The notes beneath the pieces are model-generated. The model did not search any database, was not told the origin of the DNA, and saw nothing but the letters and a program-made list of their open reading frames with translations. Made by a program: the position numbers and the translations under genes. From Planctomicrobium sp051465645 (GTDB lineage Bacteria; Planctomycetota; Planctomycetia; Planctomycetales; Planctomycetaceae), in contig NZ_CP195790.1 of the NCBI RefSeq assembly GCF_051465645.1, positions 5,270,001 through 5,334,000 of the forward strand: a stretch of DNA of 64,000 bases, written 5' to 3'. Numbering within the stretch: position 1 is the first letter of the stretch; the number at the start of each line of letters is the position of its first letter. Below, in pieces: positions 29,556 to 38,597 of the stretch.

Positions 29556-30669
29556 ATGGACAGTGAAATTCGCGAATTGACACAAGCGTTGACCGAGCGC
29601 ACTCTTCAGTTAAAGGACTCTCTTTGACTACGACGTCAGACAGCAACGCGTCAAGGAAATTGATGAGCTGATGGGAGCGGCCAACTTCTGGGACAACCAG
29701 GAGAAAGCTCAGGTCTTGATTAGCGAACTCCGCCGAATGAAAGCGATTCTGAAGCCTCTCGACGAGCTGATATCCGGGTTAGAGGATGTGGCTGTGTTGA
29801 TGGAGTTTGCTGAAGAAGAAGAGACTCCGGAAACCGCTGAGGAATTGCGGGGCGCTCTGGAAACACTGTCGCAGAAGGTTGAAGCTGCTGAATTGCAGGC
29901 AAGCATGAAGAACCCGGAAGATGCCGGGAATGCTTACATGACCATTCAGGCTGGCGAAGGGGGGACGGATTCCGCTGACTTTGCAGAAATGCTGATGCGG
30001 ATGTACCTGCGCTGGAGCGAGAACAACGGATACAAGGTCGAGGAAATCGACAAATCCGAAGGGGAAGAGGCCGGGATTCGCAATGTCACTCTGCATTTTC
30101 AGGGAGATTATGCGTTCGGATACCTGAAAGGGGAAACCGGAAATCATCGATTGATTCGAATCAGCCCATTCGATTCTGCCGGGCGTCGGCATACCGCATT
30201 TGCGGCCGTCGACGTCACTCCCGATCTGGGAGACGCCGAAGTGATCGACGTTGACTGGGAAAACGGGAAAGTGATTCGCGAAGACGTGTTCCGCGCCGGG
30301 GGAGCAGGGGGGCAGAAGGTCAACAAAACCAGTTCTGCCATCAGGTTGACTCACTTGCCGTCAGGGGTTGTGGTGCAGTGTCAGAACGAACGCAGCCAGC
30401 ATCAGAATCGGGCGTTGGCTCGTAAGATGCTGGTGGCGAAGCTGTATCAGATTCAGCAGGAACGTGAAGAATCGGCCAACGCGGCCCGACGCGGTGAGAA
30501 GTCAAAGATCGGGTTCGGTGGTCAGACGATTCGTCACTATGTCCTCCAGCCGCAGCAGTTCGTGAAAGACGATCGAACGGATTTGCGACAAAGCAACCCG
30601 CTCGAAGTTCTTGATGGGGCGCTGGAGCCGTTTATCGAGGCGTATCTGCGCTGGAGTATTGCCAAATAA
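29556..30669 (+). CDS. prfB: Peptide chain release factor 2 with programmed +1 frameshift
   Basis: RF2 recognises UAA and UGA. The reading begins at ATG 29556 and meets an in-frame TGA at 29625-29627 in the classical slippery site CTTTGAC, with an AAGGA internal ribosome-binding-like motif just upstream. A +1 shift there continues as DYDVRQQRVKEIDELM to the stop at 30669, about 370 aa. The protein has the peptidyl-hydrolysis motif GGQ (RAGGAGGQKVNKTSSAIRL) and the RF2 block GNHRLIRISPFDSAGRRHT, which includes an SPF tripeptide for stop-codon recognition. High RF2 should terminate at the TGA, giving autoregulation, as in E. coli. Confidence 0.95.
29615..29628 (+). promoter_or_regulatory. prfB recoding site
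   Basis: AAGGACTCTCTTTGAC region: an internal Shine-Dalgarno-like AAGGA precedes CTT TGA C. Ribosomes slip +1 at the CTT codon when RF2 is scarce. Confidence 0.9.
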
Positions 30670-30715
30670 GAATGTGACCATTTTGTTCCGACAAGTGGAA
30701 CTTTCAAATACGAAT

Positions 30716-30742
30716 GAGGCCGCAAGCATTTGCCTGCGGCCT
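30716..30742 (+). terminator. Terminator after prfB
   Basis: A perfect 9-bp GC-rich stem (GAGGCCGCA / TGCGGCCTC) with a 9-base loop lies between prfB and the convergent VWA gene. The following T-run is weak. Confidence 0.65.
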
Positions 30743-30801
30743 CGTGTCGTTTCTGGTTCGCGCGTGGCAGGTGGGAAGTACTGAGGTTGCGCGATCGGAC
30801 T

Positions 30802-31848
30802 CTATTCTTCGAACGGAATCGTCATATAGGTCCCATTGTTCAACTTGGCGAGTTCTTCCAACTGCTGATTTCCCTTTTTCTCTTTGAGATTCGCATTCTT
30901 CTGGGGAAGATCGAATCCGATGGTGTGAATCGGAATTCGATTGCGGTTCACACCAGACACCTGACGAATGACTGCGGATTCAAAGACACCATCTGTCAGA
31001 AAGTAAATCACGTCAGGTTCAAGAGCCAGTGCCATGAGCAGGCCGTTGAGTGGTCTGGTGTATTGGCCTTCAGCTGGAACCTGAACCATCCACCTGAGGT
31101 AGTTTGTTCGAGCGACTTCATCGGCAGCGACGAGTGCCGGAGCAGGCATCGGGAGTGCATCGTCTCCAAAATAGATGATGAAGAACTGCTCGTCCTCGGT
31201 CATCTGTGTGATGGTTTTGACGAGTTCCTGCTTAACGCGGTTGAACCGTGTTTTCGCTGGACCAGGGTGGGGCAGGTTCATGCTCTTTGAGGCATCAACC
31301 ACGAAGACGATGTTCTTGCCTTTACTCTCAAGGGCAAAAAATTGACGCCTTCCGACACCTCCACCTGTGCCGTCTCCAGTACCTGTGCCAATCCCTGACC
31401 CGGAACCGATTCCATTGAACCTTCCGGCTCGGTTCGACAGGGCGACTTTTTGGCTCAATGAGCATTCCGAGAGCGATGTGTCCGGAATCATGAAGATGTC
31501 GGCAGTGCTGTCGTTGATTGCGACAACATTCGAGTCCTGAACAGCAAGGACCGAATTGAAGAGATCCTCTTGAGTTTGAACCTCTTCTGCCCCTGTGCTG
31601 CCTCCCGCACTGAGATGGAAGTGAGCTTCTTCTCCCAGTTCACTCGGAAGCGTGGTGTCGACTTCCTGATTCGCAATCACGATGCCGTCATCGATCGGCC
31701 GGTTGAATGTGGGAACAGCGAACGCTGCAAAGACGCAAAGTCCGAGCAAGTGAAGGGCTGACGACACTATGAGAGACGAATAGGGAACCGTCCCTGATGG
31801 AAGGGTGTCCATACTTTCAGTGTCATTGACAAGCTCAGAGACAGTCAT
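30802..31848 (-). CDS. Membrane-anchored von Willebrand factor A domain protein
   Basis: A 348-aa protein. One transmembrane segment is near the N-terminus (LIVSSALHLLGLCVFAAFAV). A Gly-rich hinge (GIGSGSGIGTGTGDGTGGGVG) separates a variable region from a C-terminal VWA domain. The metal-site motif is VVDASKSM (DxSxS) with a downstream LTDGVFES. VWA proteins mediate metal-dependent protein contacts. It is convergent with prfB and no MoxR-type AAA gene is adjacent. Function unknown. Confidence 0.78.
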   Translation of the reverse strand: MTVSELVNDTESMDTLPSGTVPYSSLIVSSALHLLGLCVFAAFAVPTFNRPIDDGIVIANQEVDTTLPSELGEEAHFHLSAGGSTGAEEVQTQEDLFNSVLAVQDSNVVAINDSTADIFMIPDTSLSECSLSQKVALSNRAGRFNGIGSGSGIGTGTGDGTGGGVGRRQFFALESKGKNIVFVVDASKSMNLPHPGPAKTRFNRVKQELVKTITQMTEDEQFFIIYFGDDALPMPAPALVAADEVARTNYLRWMVQVPAEGQYTRPLNGLLMALALEPDVIYFLTDGVFESAVIRQVSGVNRNRIPIHTIGFDLPQKNANLKEKKGNQQLEELAKLNNGTYMTIPFEE

Positions 31849-32156
31849 GTTCTGCGGCTCACGGCATCGTCACGCGTCGTCCGGTGAGGACGTGAATTGG
31901 AAATTGAGATGAGTGCGCTTGAATTTCGCTATTATCTGAATCGACAGAATCCGATTCTTCTCTCGCCTTGATTTACCGTAACTGACGTAAGTTGCCGAGA
32001 CAAAAGAGAAAACGGTGTTTGCGGAGAAATGGTGAATGTTGTTTCAGATTCTCCAATTTTACCAGATTTCCAGCAATGAGTCCTGATTTCCAGGGATATT
32101 GCATTTGCGGTCTGGCTTATTGAATAGAATTACGACCGGGAATTCGATGGTGGCCT
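31849..32156. other. Divergent intergenic region
   Basis: A 308-bp gap between the VWA gene (-) and the DCC gene (+), locally AT-rich. No RNA gene or repeat was recognised; promoters for both genes are expected. Confidence 0.4.
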
Positions 32157-32588
32157 ATGGCAAAAGTGCCTGTGAAAATTGATTCTGATCGGACGCCGCA
32201 GACAATTGTCTACTACGATGGCGTTTGCGGCCTTTGTAATGGCGTAGTGAACACGCTGCTCGATCTCGATCAGCGGGAGAAACTGAAATTTGCCCCGTTG
32301 CAGGGAGAGACGGCCAGAGAGAATCTGCCGAAAGCGTGGACCGAGAATGCGGATTCGATCGTCGTGACGGCGCATGGAGTGAACTACCGCAAATCTGCGG
32401 GAGTTGTCCAGATTCTGTGTGATCTGGGGGGGCTGTGCGGTGTCGCTGGCTGGGCATTGTGGGCGATCCCAAGTCCCATTCGGGATCTCGGGTATCATGC
32501 CGTTGCTCAGACTCGCTACCGATTATTCGGAAAACTGGAAGCATGTCGAATGCCTCGTCCCGGCGAACAGGATCGGTTTCTTCCGTAA
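32157..32588 (+). CDS. DCC family thiol-disulfide oxidoreductase-like protein (DUF393)
   Basis: A 143-aa protein with the DUF393 signature YYDGVCGLCNGVV, where the DxxCxxC core gives the family its name, followed by KFAPLQGETAR. Members have a thioredoxin-like fold and probably act in thiol redox chemistry. The C-terminal RYRLFGKLEACRMP block is also typical. It is convergent with the acetolactate decarboxylase gene, 15 bp apart. A specific substrate is not known. Confidence 0.85.
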   Translation: MAKVPVKIDSDRTPQTIVYYDGVCGLCNGVVNTLLDLDQREKLKFAPLQGETARENLPKAWTENADSIVVTAHGVNYRKSAGVVQILCDLGGLCGVAGWALWAIPSPIRDLGYHAVAQTRYRLFGKLEACRMPRPGEQDRFLP

Positions 32589-32603
32589 CGCAGTCGCCTG
32601 CAT

Positions 32604-33494
32604 CTATTTCGCAGGTTTGGCGACGCCCGGTGTGCCTCGTTGACGTTCGACCTGCTCAAGTTCTTTACTGAGGTCCTGGCTCAAGTCGTGCTGTTGAGAT
32701 TCGAGAGCATTTCCCAATTTGATCACCCAGGTCCGGCAGCGATCATAGGCAACCGTGCCTGATTCGAATTTGCAGTCAAAGATGTGCCCGCCGCTACGCT
32801 GATCTTTGCTCAGAAAGTGCCAGTGATATCCGGGGATGCCGATACCGGTGACCCATTTCGGACAGCGAATCCCGATGAATGTTCCTTCAATATTTTCTCG
32901 CGTCCATTGAGACTGTGTTTTCACGACTTCCGCCAATGGCAGGAAGGGAGGCTCTTGTCTTGGGACGGCTCGTAGCGAAACGGACTTGAAGGTTGCTTCG
33001 ACTTTGACAGCGACAAAGACGTCCTGCGATGGAAGACGAGCATTCAGCACCGTCTCCAGTTCCTCAAGGCTACTGACTGCCTGGCAATCAAACGTGGTTT
33101 CCCCTTCAAACGGAGTGGCAACAGCGAAGGGGGTCGTCATGGTTGGTGGGCAGCGGTGGACAGTGCCATCGGACTTCGCCTGATAGGCCACTCCATCAAG
33201 AATGATCAACTCACCATCCAGATGATCGAAGGTTCCGACGCCGAAGTTCCCTGCTTTAAGGACCTCACCAAGCGGGGTCGTTCCCTGATATTGCCCGAGC
33301 AGCAACGCATTGATAACCGAGACTTGTGTGATCTGATCCGCAGCTGGAGGAACGGAAGTCACAGCAGCGGCAGGAGCAAGTTGTGCGAGCGCGAGTTGTG
33401 GCAAGCACATTGTCAGGCAGCAGGCCATCAAACCGTGGTAGACGGTTCGCGAAAAGGGGAGAGTTGCAGTGTGTGATGTGTCCGTCAAATTCAT
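32604..33494 (-). CDS. budA: Exported alpha-acetolactate decarboxylase
   Basis: It converts 2-acetolactate to acetoin, the middle step of the 2,3-butanediol path. Family blocks are LLGQYQGTTPLGEV, NFGVGTFDHLDGELIILDG and GYHWHFLSKDQRSGGHIFD; the histidines of the last block coordinate zinc. A signal peptide is visible (VYHGLMACCLTMCLPQLALAQ), so the enzyme is probably periplasmic, unlike the usual cytoplasmic enzyme. The 296-aa length exceeds the typical 240-260 because of the leader and a charged C-terminal tail. No acetolactate synthase or butanediol dehydrogenase is adjacent. Confidence 0.87.
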   Translation of the reverse strand: MNLTDTSHTATLPFSRTVYHGLMACCLTMCLPQLALAQLAPAAAVTSVPPAADQITQVSVINALLLGQYQGTTPLGEVLKAGNFGVGTFDHLDGELIILDGVAYQAKSDGTVHRCPPTMTTPFAVATPFEGETTFDCQAVSSLEELETVLNARLPSQDVFVAVKVEATFKSVSLRAVPRQEPPFLPLAEVVKTQSQWTRENIEGTFIGIRCPKWVTGIGIPGYHWHFLSKDQRSGGHIFDCKFESGTVAYDRCRTWVIKLGNALESQQHDLSQDLSKELEQVERQRGTPGVAKPAK

Positions 33495-33640
33495 TTGTCT
33501 GCCCGTTGTCAGTGAATGGAAGGACGTGATCGAGGTCGAGAAGAGTCTTGAGCCGCTCCGTCTGTGAAGGTCACAACATGCAAGCGGTCAATATGAAAGC
33601 AATCAGCGCGGAATGCAGCTGGATCAATGTCGTTAGCAGG

Positions 33641-33678
33641 ATAAATAAAAAGGCAGCTCCAGTTGAAGGGAGCTGCCT
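33641..33678 (-). terminator. Rho-independent terminator
   Basis: On the minus strand AGGCAGCTCC pairs with GGAGCTGCCT and is followed by TTTTTATTTAT. It ends the transcript of the gene at 33739-34881. Confidence 0.88.
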
Positions 33679-33738
33679 GAGATTTACGGTTGCTGGAACC
33701 CAAATCAGCGTGGTCACCTGATTGGAGACCTGAGTAAC

Positions 33739-34881
33739 TTATTCAGCGTCAGGGGATTTGCCCTGAGCTTTCAACTCACGAGCGTATCGCTCTTTCAGGT
33801 CGTTTGGAATATCGGTGTAAAGCATGTAGCGTTTGATTTCTTCAGCCGATGGACGTTCCAGCGGGCGAACAACCCGGAACCCGACCATGTCTCCATCGGT
33901 CAGATACCAGATGCTGCGAGGCAACTGTGGATCCTGAATCTTCCAGTCTGGTGTCGATGGAATTCGCACCGCACTCCGCAGGAACTCTGGGTCGTCTTTC
34001 CATGATCCTCCTCGTGTGACACGAGGGTATTCATCGCCGTTCGGCAGGTTGACGAGGAAGTTTGTGGCTCCACCTTCAGGAATGGAGTTGTAGAAGCTCG
34101 GTTCATATCGATCGAGCACCCACTCGCTCACGCTTCCATGCATGTCGTGGAGGCCCCAGGGATTGGCCTTCTTGGTTCCGACCTTATGGTAGATGTCGTC
34201 TGAATTGTCGTAATACCAGGCGTACTCACCAAGTTTTTCAACGTCATCGCCGAATGAATATTTCGTTGTCGTTCCAGCACGACAGGCGTACTCCCACTCT
34301 GCTTCAGTTGGCAAACGGTAGTAATGTCCTGTCTTGGCAGAGAGCCATTCGCAGTACTTCTTTGCGGCAGCCTGAGTCATGCCGATGGCAGGGAAGCCAT
34401 CGTGACCCATCCCAAATGTCATGTCGGTGTATTCGGTCGTCGCCCGTGAAATCGCATCGGACAGACTGTCAACCTGATCGATCTGGCGTCCGGTTAAATT
34501 CCGGCGCTGTTTGTCGAGGCTCAGACGCCAGACATCGTATTCGTCCCAGGTGACTTCGGTTTTTCCCATCCAGAATGGGGCGATCTTGACCTTGCGCTGT
34601 GGACCTTCGTCCTCGTTGCGACCTTCTTCCCCTTCAGGGCTTCCCAGCAGAACTTCACCACCAGGAATAGGAAGCATGGTGAAGGAAATTTCAGTGTCGC
34701 GCAGCTTCTGAACGTACGGTTTCATCTCTGCTGCTGTCTTCGCCTCACTGTCTGGGCTGCGAAGATAGAGCTCTTGAGCGTTCGGTTCGGCCGCAGTCGC
34801 CGCGTCAGAGACAAGAATCCCTGCCGAGAGGACCGACATACATGCCACTTGCCAGAATGGATGTCTTGGGCGTACTGTCAT
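33739..34881 (-). CDS. Secreted formylglycine-generating-enzyme-like (SUMF1) domain protein
   Basis: A 380-aa exported protein: signal peptide to about residue 31 (ATAAEPNAQ). The FGE-sulfatase fold is seen in FTMLPIPGGEVLLGSPEGEEGR, MGKTEVTWDEYDVW, YCEWLSAKTGHYYRLPTEAEWEYACRAG, NPWGLHDMHGSVSEWV and RVTRGGSWKDD...RSAVRI. The paired active-site cysteines of true formylglycine-generating enzymes are not present at the RGGSW region, so sulfatase activation is unlikely. Such domains often serve in binding or as accessory proteins. It is divergent from apbE, 43 bp apart. Confidence 0.85.
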   Translation of the reverse strand: MTVRPRHPFWQVACMSVLSAGILVSDAATAAEPNAQELYLRSPDSEAKTAAEMKPYVQKLRDTEISFTMLPIPGGEVLLGSPEGEEGRNEDEGPQRKVKIAPFWMGKTEVTWDEYDVWRLSLDKQRRNLTGRQIDQVDSLSDAISRATTEYTDMTFGMGHDGFPAIGMTQAAAKKYCEWLSAKTGHYYRLPTEAEWEYACRAGTTTKYSFGDDVEKLGEYAWYYDNSDDIYHKVGTKKANPWGLHDMHGSVSEWVLDRYEPSFYNSIPEGGATNFLVNLPNGDEYPRVTRGGSWKDDPEFLRSAVRIPSTPDWKIQDPQLPRSIWYLTDGDMVGFRVVRPLERPSAEEIKRYMLYTDIPNDLKERYARELKAQGKSPDAE

Positions 34882-34924
34882 AACAAATCACTTGTTTCGT
34901 TGAATGCGAATGTGAGTCGCAACT

Positions 34925-36013
34925 ATGCCGATGCAACAACACAATCTGTTGTCGATCAACACCAGGTGGGCCAGTTCGGGAACATGCTTTGCATTACTCC
35001 TTTTTTTCGCAAACGTGTTGCAGGCTTCAGAGCCTGCATTACAGCGATTTGAGTACGTGCAAATTCGGATGGGGGTTCCTGTCCGAATTGTAGTCTATGC
35101 TCCGGATGAAAACACCTCAAAAGTGGCCACTGACGCCGCATATGATCGATTGCGTCAGCTGGATCGATGTTTGAGCGATTACGACCCGGAAAGTGAGCTG
35201 AATCGACTCTGTCAACATGCCGCTGGCGAGCCTGTGAAGGTGAGCGACGATCTCTGGAAAATGCTGGCCGAGTCGCAACGATATTCCACTGTTTCAGATG
35301 GAGCGTTTGACGTCACAATCGGATCGGTCGTTAAATTGTGGCGAGTCGCTAGACGTCGCAAAGCATTCCCGGATGCGAATCAATTAGAAGAAGCGAAAAG
35401 GCACGTCGGGTACAAGCTCGTTTCGCTGGATTGCTCGAAGCAAACAGCAACATTGAAGTTGCAAAACATGCAGCTTGATTTCGGGGGAATTGCGAAAGGA
35501 TATGGCTCTGAAGAGGCCTATCAAATTCTCGCGAAGCATGGTCTGACGCGTTCTTTGGTGGCCGTGGCAGGGGAAGTCCGAGCAGGCGATCCACCACCAG
35601 ACAGTTCTGGATGGCGTGTTGAAATCGAAGATCGGGCGCGGACCAGCACTGATACTCGACCTCTCCTCATTCTGAGTCTGAAGAATCGTGCTGTCTCAAC
35701 CTCGGCGGATCTGTATCAGTTTGTGGAATTGAATGGGATTCGGTATTCCCATATCGTTGACCCGCGAACGGGAATTGGAGTTACGACTCCGATGAGTGTT
35801 ACAATCGTTTCAGATGATTGTACGCAAACAGACGCATTGGCGACTGTTGTGAGTGTGCTTGGGCCTGAAAAGGGAATGCATCTATTGAGGACCGCGTTCC
35901 CTGATGTGCAGGCATTGATTGTGACTCTTGATCATCAGAAGAAGCCAATCTCAATTCAGACTGACGGCTGGAAGTCGCTGGTGTCCGAGGGAGTGAAGAC
36001 CCCGGGTGAGTGA
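34925..36013 (+). CDS. apbE: FAD:protein FMN transferase (ApbE family)
   Basis: ApbE attaches FMN covalently to Thr/Ser of target proteins such as Rnf/Nqr subunits, using FAD and magnesium. The 362-aa protein has a hydrophobic N-terminal leader (GTCFALLLFFANVLQAS), consistent with periplasmic location. Family blocks are LDRCLSDYDPESELNRL, DGAFDVTIGSVVKLW, LDFGGIAKGYGSEEA, SHIVDPRTG and a C-terminal TDALATVVSVLG. The usual AGGDIR-like motif is changed to AGEVRAGD. No Rnf or Nqr gene is in the window, so the flavinylation target is unknown. Confidence 0.9.
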   Translation: MPMQQHNLLSINTRWASSGTCFALLLFFANVLQASEPALQRFEYVQIRMGVPVRIVVYAPDENTSKVATDAAYDRLRQLDRCLSDYDPESELNRLCQHAAGEPVKVSDDLWKMLAESQRYSTVSDGAFDVTIGSVVKLWRVARRRKAFPDANQLEEAKRHVGYKLVSLDCSKQTATLKLQNMQLDFGGIAKGYGSEEAYQILAKHGLTRSLVAVAGEVRAGDPPPDSSGWRVEIEDRARTSTDTRPLLILSLKNRAVSTSADLYQFVELNGIRYSHIVDPRTGIGVTTPMSVTIVSDDCTQTDALATVVSVLGPEKGMHLLRTAFPDVQALIVTLDHQKKPISIQTDGWKSLVSEGVKTPGE

Positions 36014-36208
36014 CGCCTTCGTTTGAAGGTTTCGACTCATTGGAGCGACCTGAGATCGCATTCTCTCTCAGTGCGTTTTTCGCGACACAGGCAAAGCTGT
36101 GTTGTCGTTTTGGGCGGCAATGGCGTGGTTCAGCTGGTCAGGTGAAGAGACCCGGTCGGACACCGGTGTTTGTGTGATTTTTCTCAGTTATTGTTGAGGT
36201 TCCGGTTA

Positions 36209-37852
36209 ATGACCGAAGAAGACATGGATGGCGGCAATGTCGGGTCGTCCCAGCGGTTCTGGCGTTATTTCAAGCTGGCCTTGGGGGCGGTTCTGTTTCT
36301 GGCTGTCCTGTTCGCACCAGGTTTGGAAGGTCTGTCTCCAGAGGGGCAGCGCCTGGCCGCGATTACTGTCTTGATGGGGGTCTACTGGATTACAGAGCCG
36401 ATCCCGATGGCAGTGACGAGCCTGCTGCCAATTGCCTTGTATCCTCTGTGTAACATCCTGCCTGGAAAGGCGGTCACTCAGGCGTACAGTGACCCGTCTG
36501 TCTTTCTTTACCTTGGGGGATTCCTGCTCGCACTGGGAATTGAGCGCTGGGGGCTGCATCGGCGAATCGCCTTGCATGTCCTTCAATTCATGGGGACAAG
36601 CCCTCGCAGAATTGTATTCGGCTTTATGTTCGCCACTGGCGGGCTCTCCATGTGGATCAGCAACAGTGCAACGGCATTGATGATGGTTCCAATCGGACTG
36701 GCACTTCTAAAAACGTTGGGCGAATCGCTCGCCAAGTCGAATGTCGAAGGCTCAGACGCGTTCATCAGGAAGCTTTCGATTCCATTGCTGCTGGGAATTG
36801 CCTATGCAGCCAGCGTTGGTGGAATCGGCACGTATGTCGGCACACCGACGAATATGGTCTTCCGCGGATTCTGGGGGCAGCAGTATGTGCCTCTAGGGTA
36901 TCCGGACGTCACGTTTGCCGAGTGGATGATCGTGTTTGCCCCGGTCAGTCTGGTGATGTTGACGTTGTGCGGGATCGTCATGACATGGAACCTGCCTAAG
37001 TTACCACAGTCAGAGTTGTTGACTCGCGATTTCTTCAAGAATCAACTGCGAGATCTCGGCCCCATTCGTCCAGCTGAAACCAAAGTCGCCATTTTGTTCG
37101 GGTTGACTGCGGCGATGTGGATTTTGAAAGAGCCACTCCAGATTGATAACTGGCAGGTGCTCCCGGACTGGCCGTCGATGGTTGTGAAAGCAGGGAGCTG
37201 GATCGGCTTTGATCTGTCTTACCTCATCAAGAACATTCACGATTCCACGATTGCGATTTTCATGTCCTTGTTCCTTTTCATCCTGCCGGGGGATGGGCCT
37301 GCTGCAACGCGACCTCGCTTGCTGACCTGGAAGGAAGCTGAGCGAGGAATTCCTTGGGGGATGTTGCTGCTGTTTGGTGGCGGTTTTGCCATGGCCAATG
37401 CATTTGGTTCGACAAAGCTAGCCGACTGGCTAGGCGTCTCGCTGTCCGGCGTGATTACCGGGCAGTCTCCATTCGTGATTTTGCTGCTCGTTTGTGCGCT
37501 TGTGACATGTCTCACTGAATTTACGAGTAATACCGCAACGGCCAACATGCTGATGCCCGTTCTGGCTGCAGTAGCGATTCAATCCAATATTGATCCCCGT
37601 CTACTGCTTATCCCGGCTACCGTCTCGGCAAGTTGCGGTTTCATGATGCCAGTCGGAACTCCTCCAAATGCAATTGTTTTCGCAACTGGTCGCGTTCCAA
37701 TTCGTTCCATGATGGCCTATGGGTTGGTGCTGAACATCATCGGGGTCTTTGTCGTCGCAGGGTTTATGATGTTTATCGCTACCGCTGTGATGAACATTCC
37801 GTTCCCAGGCGAGGCGTCTGTAATTCAAGCCATACCGCAACCCAACCCCTGA
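36209..37852 (+). CDS. DASS (SLC13) family dicarboxylate/sodium symporter
   Basis: A 547-aa inner-membrane carrier with about 11-12 hydrophobic segments. The two substrate/sodium motifs are present: SNSATALMMVPIGLALL and TEFTSNTATANMLMPVL, plus YWITEPIPMAVTSLLPI near the start and PVGTPPNAIVFATG near the end. Members import dicarboxylates, citrate or sulfate. The ATG at 36209 is preferred to an upstream in-frame start at 36170. The gene is the last core-like gene before tRNA-Ser. Confidence 0.9.
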   Translation: MTEEDMDGGNVGSSQRFWRYFKLALGAVLFLAVLFAPGLEGLSPEGQRLAAITVLMGVYWITEPIPMAVTSLLPIALYPLCNILPGKAVTQAYSDPSVFLYLGGFLLALGIERWGLHRRIALHVLQFMGTSPRRIVFGFMFATGGLSMWISNSATALMMVPIGLALLKTLGESLAKSNVEGSDAFIRKLSIPLLLGIAYAASVGGIGTYVGTPTNMVFRGFWGQQYVPLGYPDVTFAEWMIVFAPVSLVMLTLCGIVMTWNLPKLPQSELLTRDFFKNQLRDLGPIRPAETKVAILFGLTAAMWILKEPLQIDNWQVLPDWPSMVVKAGSWIGFDLSYLIKNIHDSTIAIFMSLFLFILPGDGPAATRPRLLTWKEAERGIPWGMLLLFGGGFAMANAFGSTKLADWLGVSLSGVITGQSPFVILLLVCALVTCLTEFTSNTATANMLMPVLAAVAIQSNIDPRLLLIPATVSASCGFMMPVGTPPNAIVFATGRVPIRSMMAYGLVLNIIGVFVVAGFMMFIATAVMNIPFPGEASVIQAIPQPNP

Positions 37853-38274
37853 TTTTTTGGCCTGACCTCTTTCGGGCGTGTTCTGACTCGATGTAGGTTG
37901 GTCTCAGGCAGAGGATCGTGGTGCCGAGAGGCTGGTTTGGTCTCTCCTGTGCCCGCTCAGCAACTTTTCTCAACAGGAGAAAAGCAGAATGCGGCGTGCC
38001 AGAATCGCCCACGATCCCGAAAATCCCTCGAAGTGTCAGAGTAGGGGAGAGGCGTCTTTTCTGCGTTCCGGGCGATCCGGTTTGTCACGAAATTGGGACG
38101 CTGGGAGCCGGAAGTTTGAAGGAACCGTTGGTTGAATTCGTTGTAGGCTTGCGAGTTCCGTTTGATTGAGTAGACTTCGGCACGCGTCAGCGTCTCTTGC
38201 TTTTCAGAATCGATGCATTGTTTCGCAAAGAATCAGCGTATTGAATTTGAAATTTCAAGGGCGATGATCCATCC
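37853..38274. other. Intergenic region before tRNA-Ser
   Basis: About 420 bp. A GTG-initiated open frame at 37918-38169 has no motif and atypical composition, so it is not called. The stretch should contain the tRNA promoter. Confidence 0.4.
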
Positions 38275-38364
<90 letters not shown>

Positions 38365-38371
38365 CCTTCAG

Positions 38372-38418
38372 ACTCCCCACTGCAAGTCCTTTGAAAATCA
38401 GGGTTTGCAGTGGGGAGT
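38372..38418. repeat. Inverted repeat just after tRNA-Ser
   Basis: A perfect 14-bp inverted repeat (ACTCCCCACTGCAA / TTGCAGTGGGGAGT) with a 19-base loop, 10 bp after the tRNA. It could be a tRNA or int terminator, or part of the island attachment region. Confidence 0.8.
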
Positions 38419-38419
38419 T

Positions 38420-38460
38420 CTGATTGGCACAGTCGACTGTGCCGAAACTGTGCCAATCAG
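38420..38460. repeat. Nested palindromes next to the attachment region
   Basis: A perfect 14-bp inverted repeat (CTGATTGGCACAGT / ACTGTGCCAATCAG). It contains an 18-bp perfect palindrome at 38426-38443 centred on CGACTG, so ACTGTGCC occurs twice in tandem. The pattern suits protein binding, for example recombinase or excisionase arm sites, or a strong hairpin. Confidence 0.75.
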
Positions 38461-38597
38461 GGTGAGAAAGGATCAAAGGAACAGTCCTTAGTGGGTGTCT
38501 TGGTTCTCATTGGAAGTGGGGCGGGTTGTCTCCCTCTTTCTCAAAAACCTCTTCAAAAAATTTCCCGGCGCCACGCTGGCTCCGGATGATCCTGCAT

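Noticed and set aside
37918..38169. An 83-codon GTG-initiated frame before the tRNA
   Set aside because: No motif, odd composition and no clear ribosome binding site.
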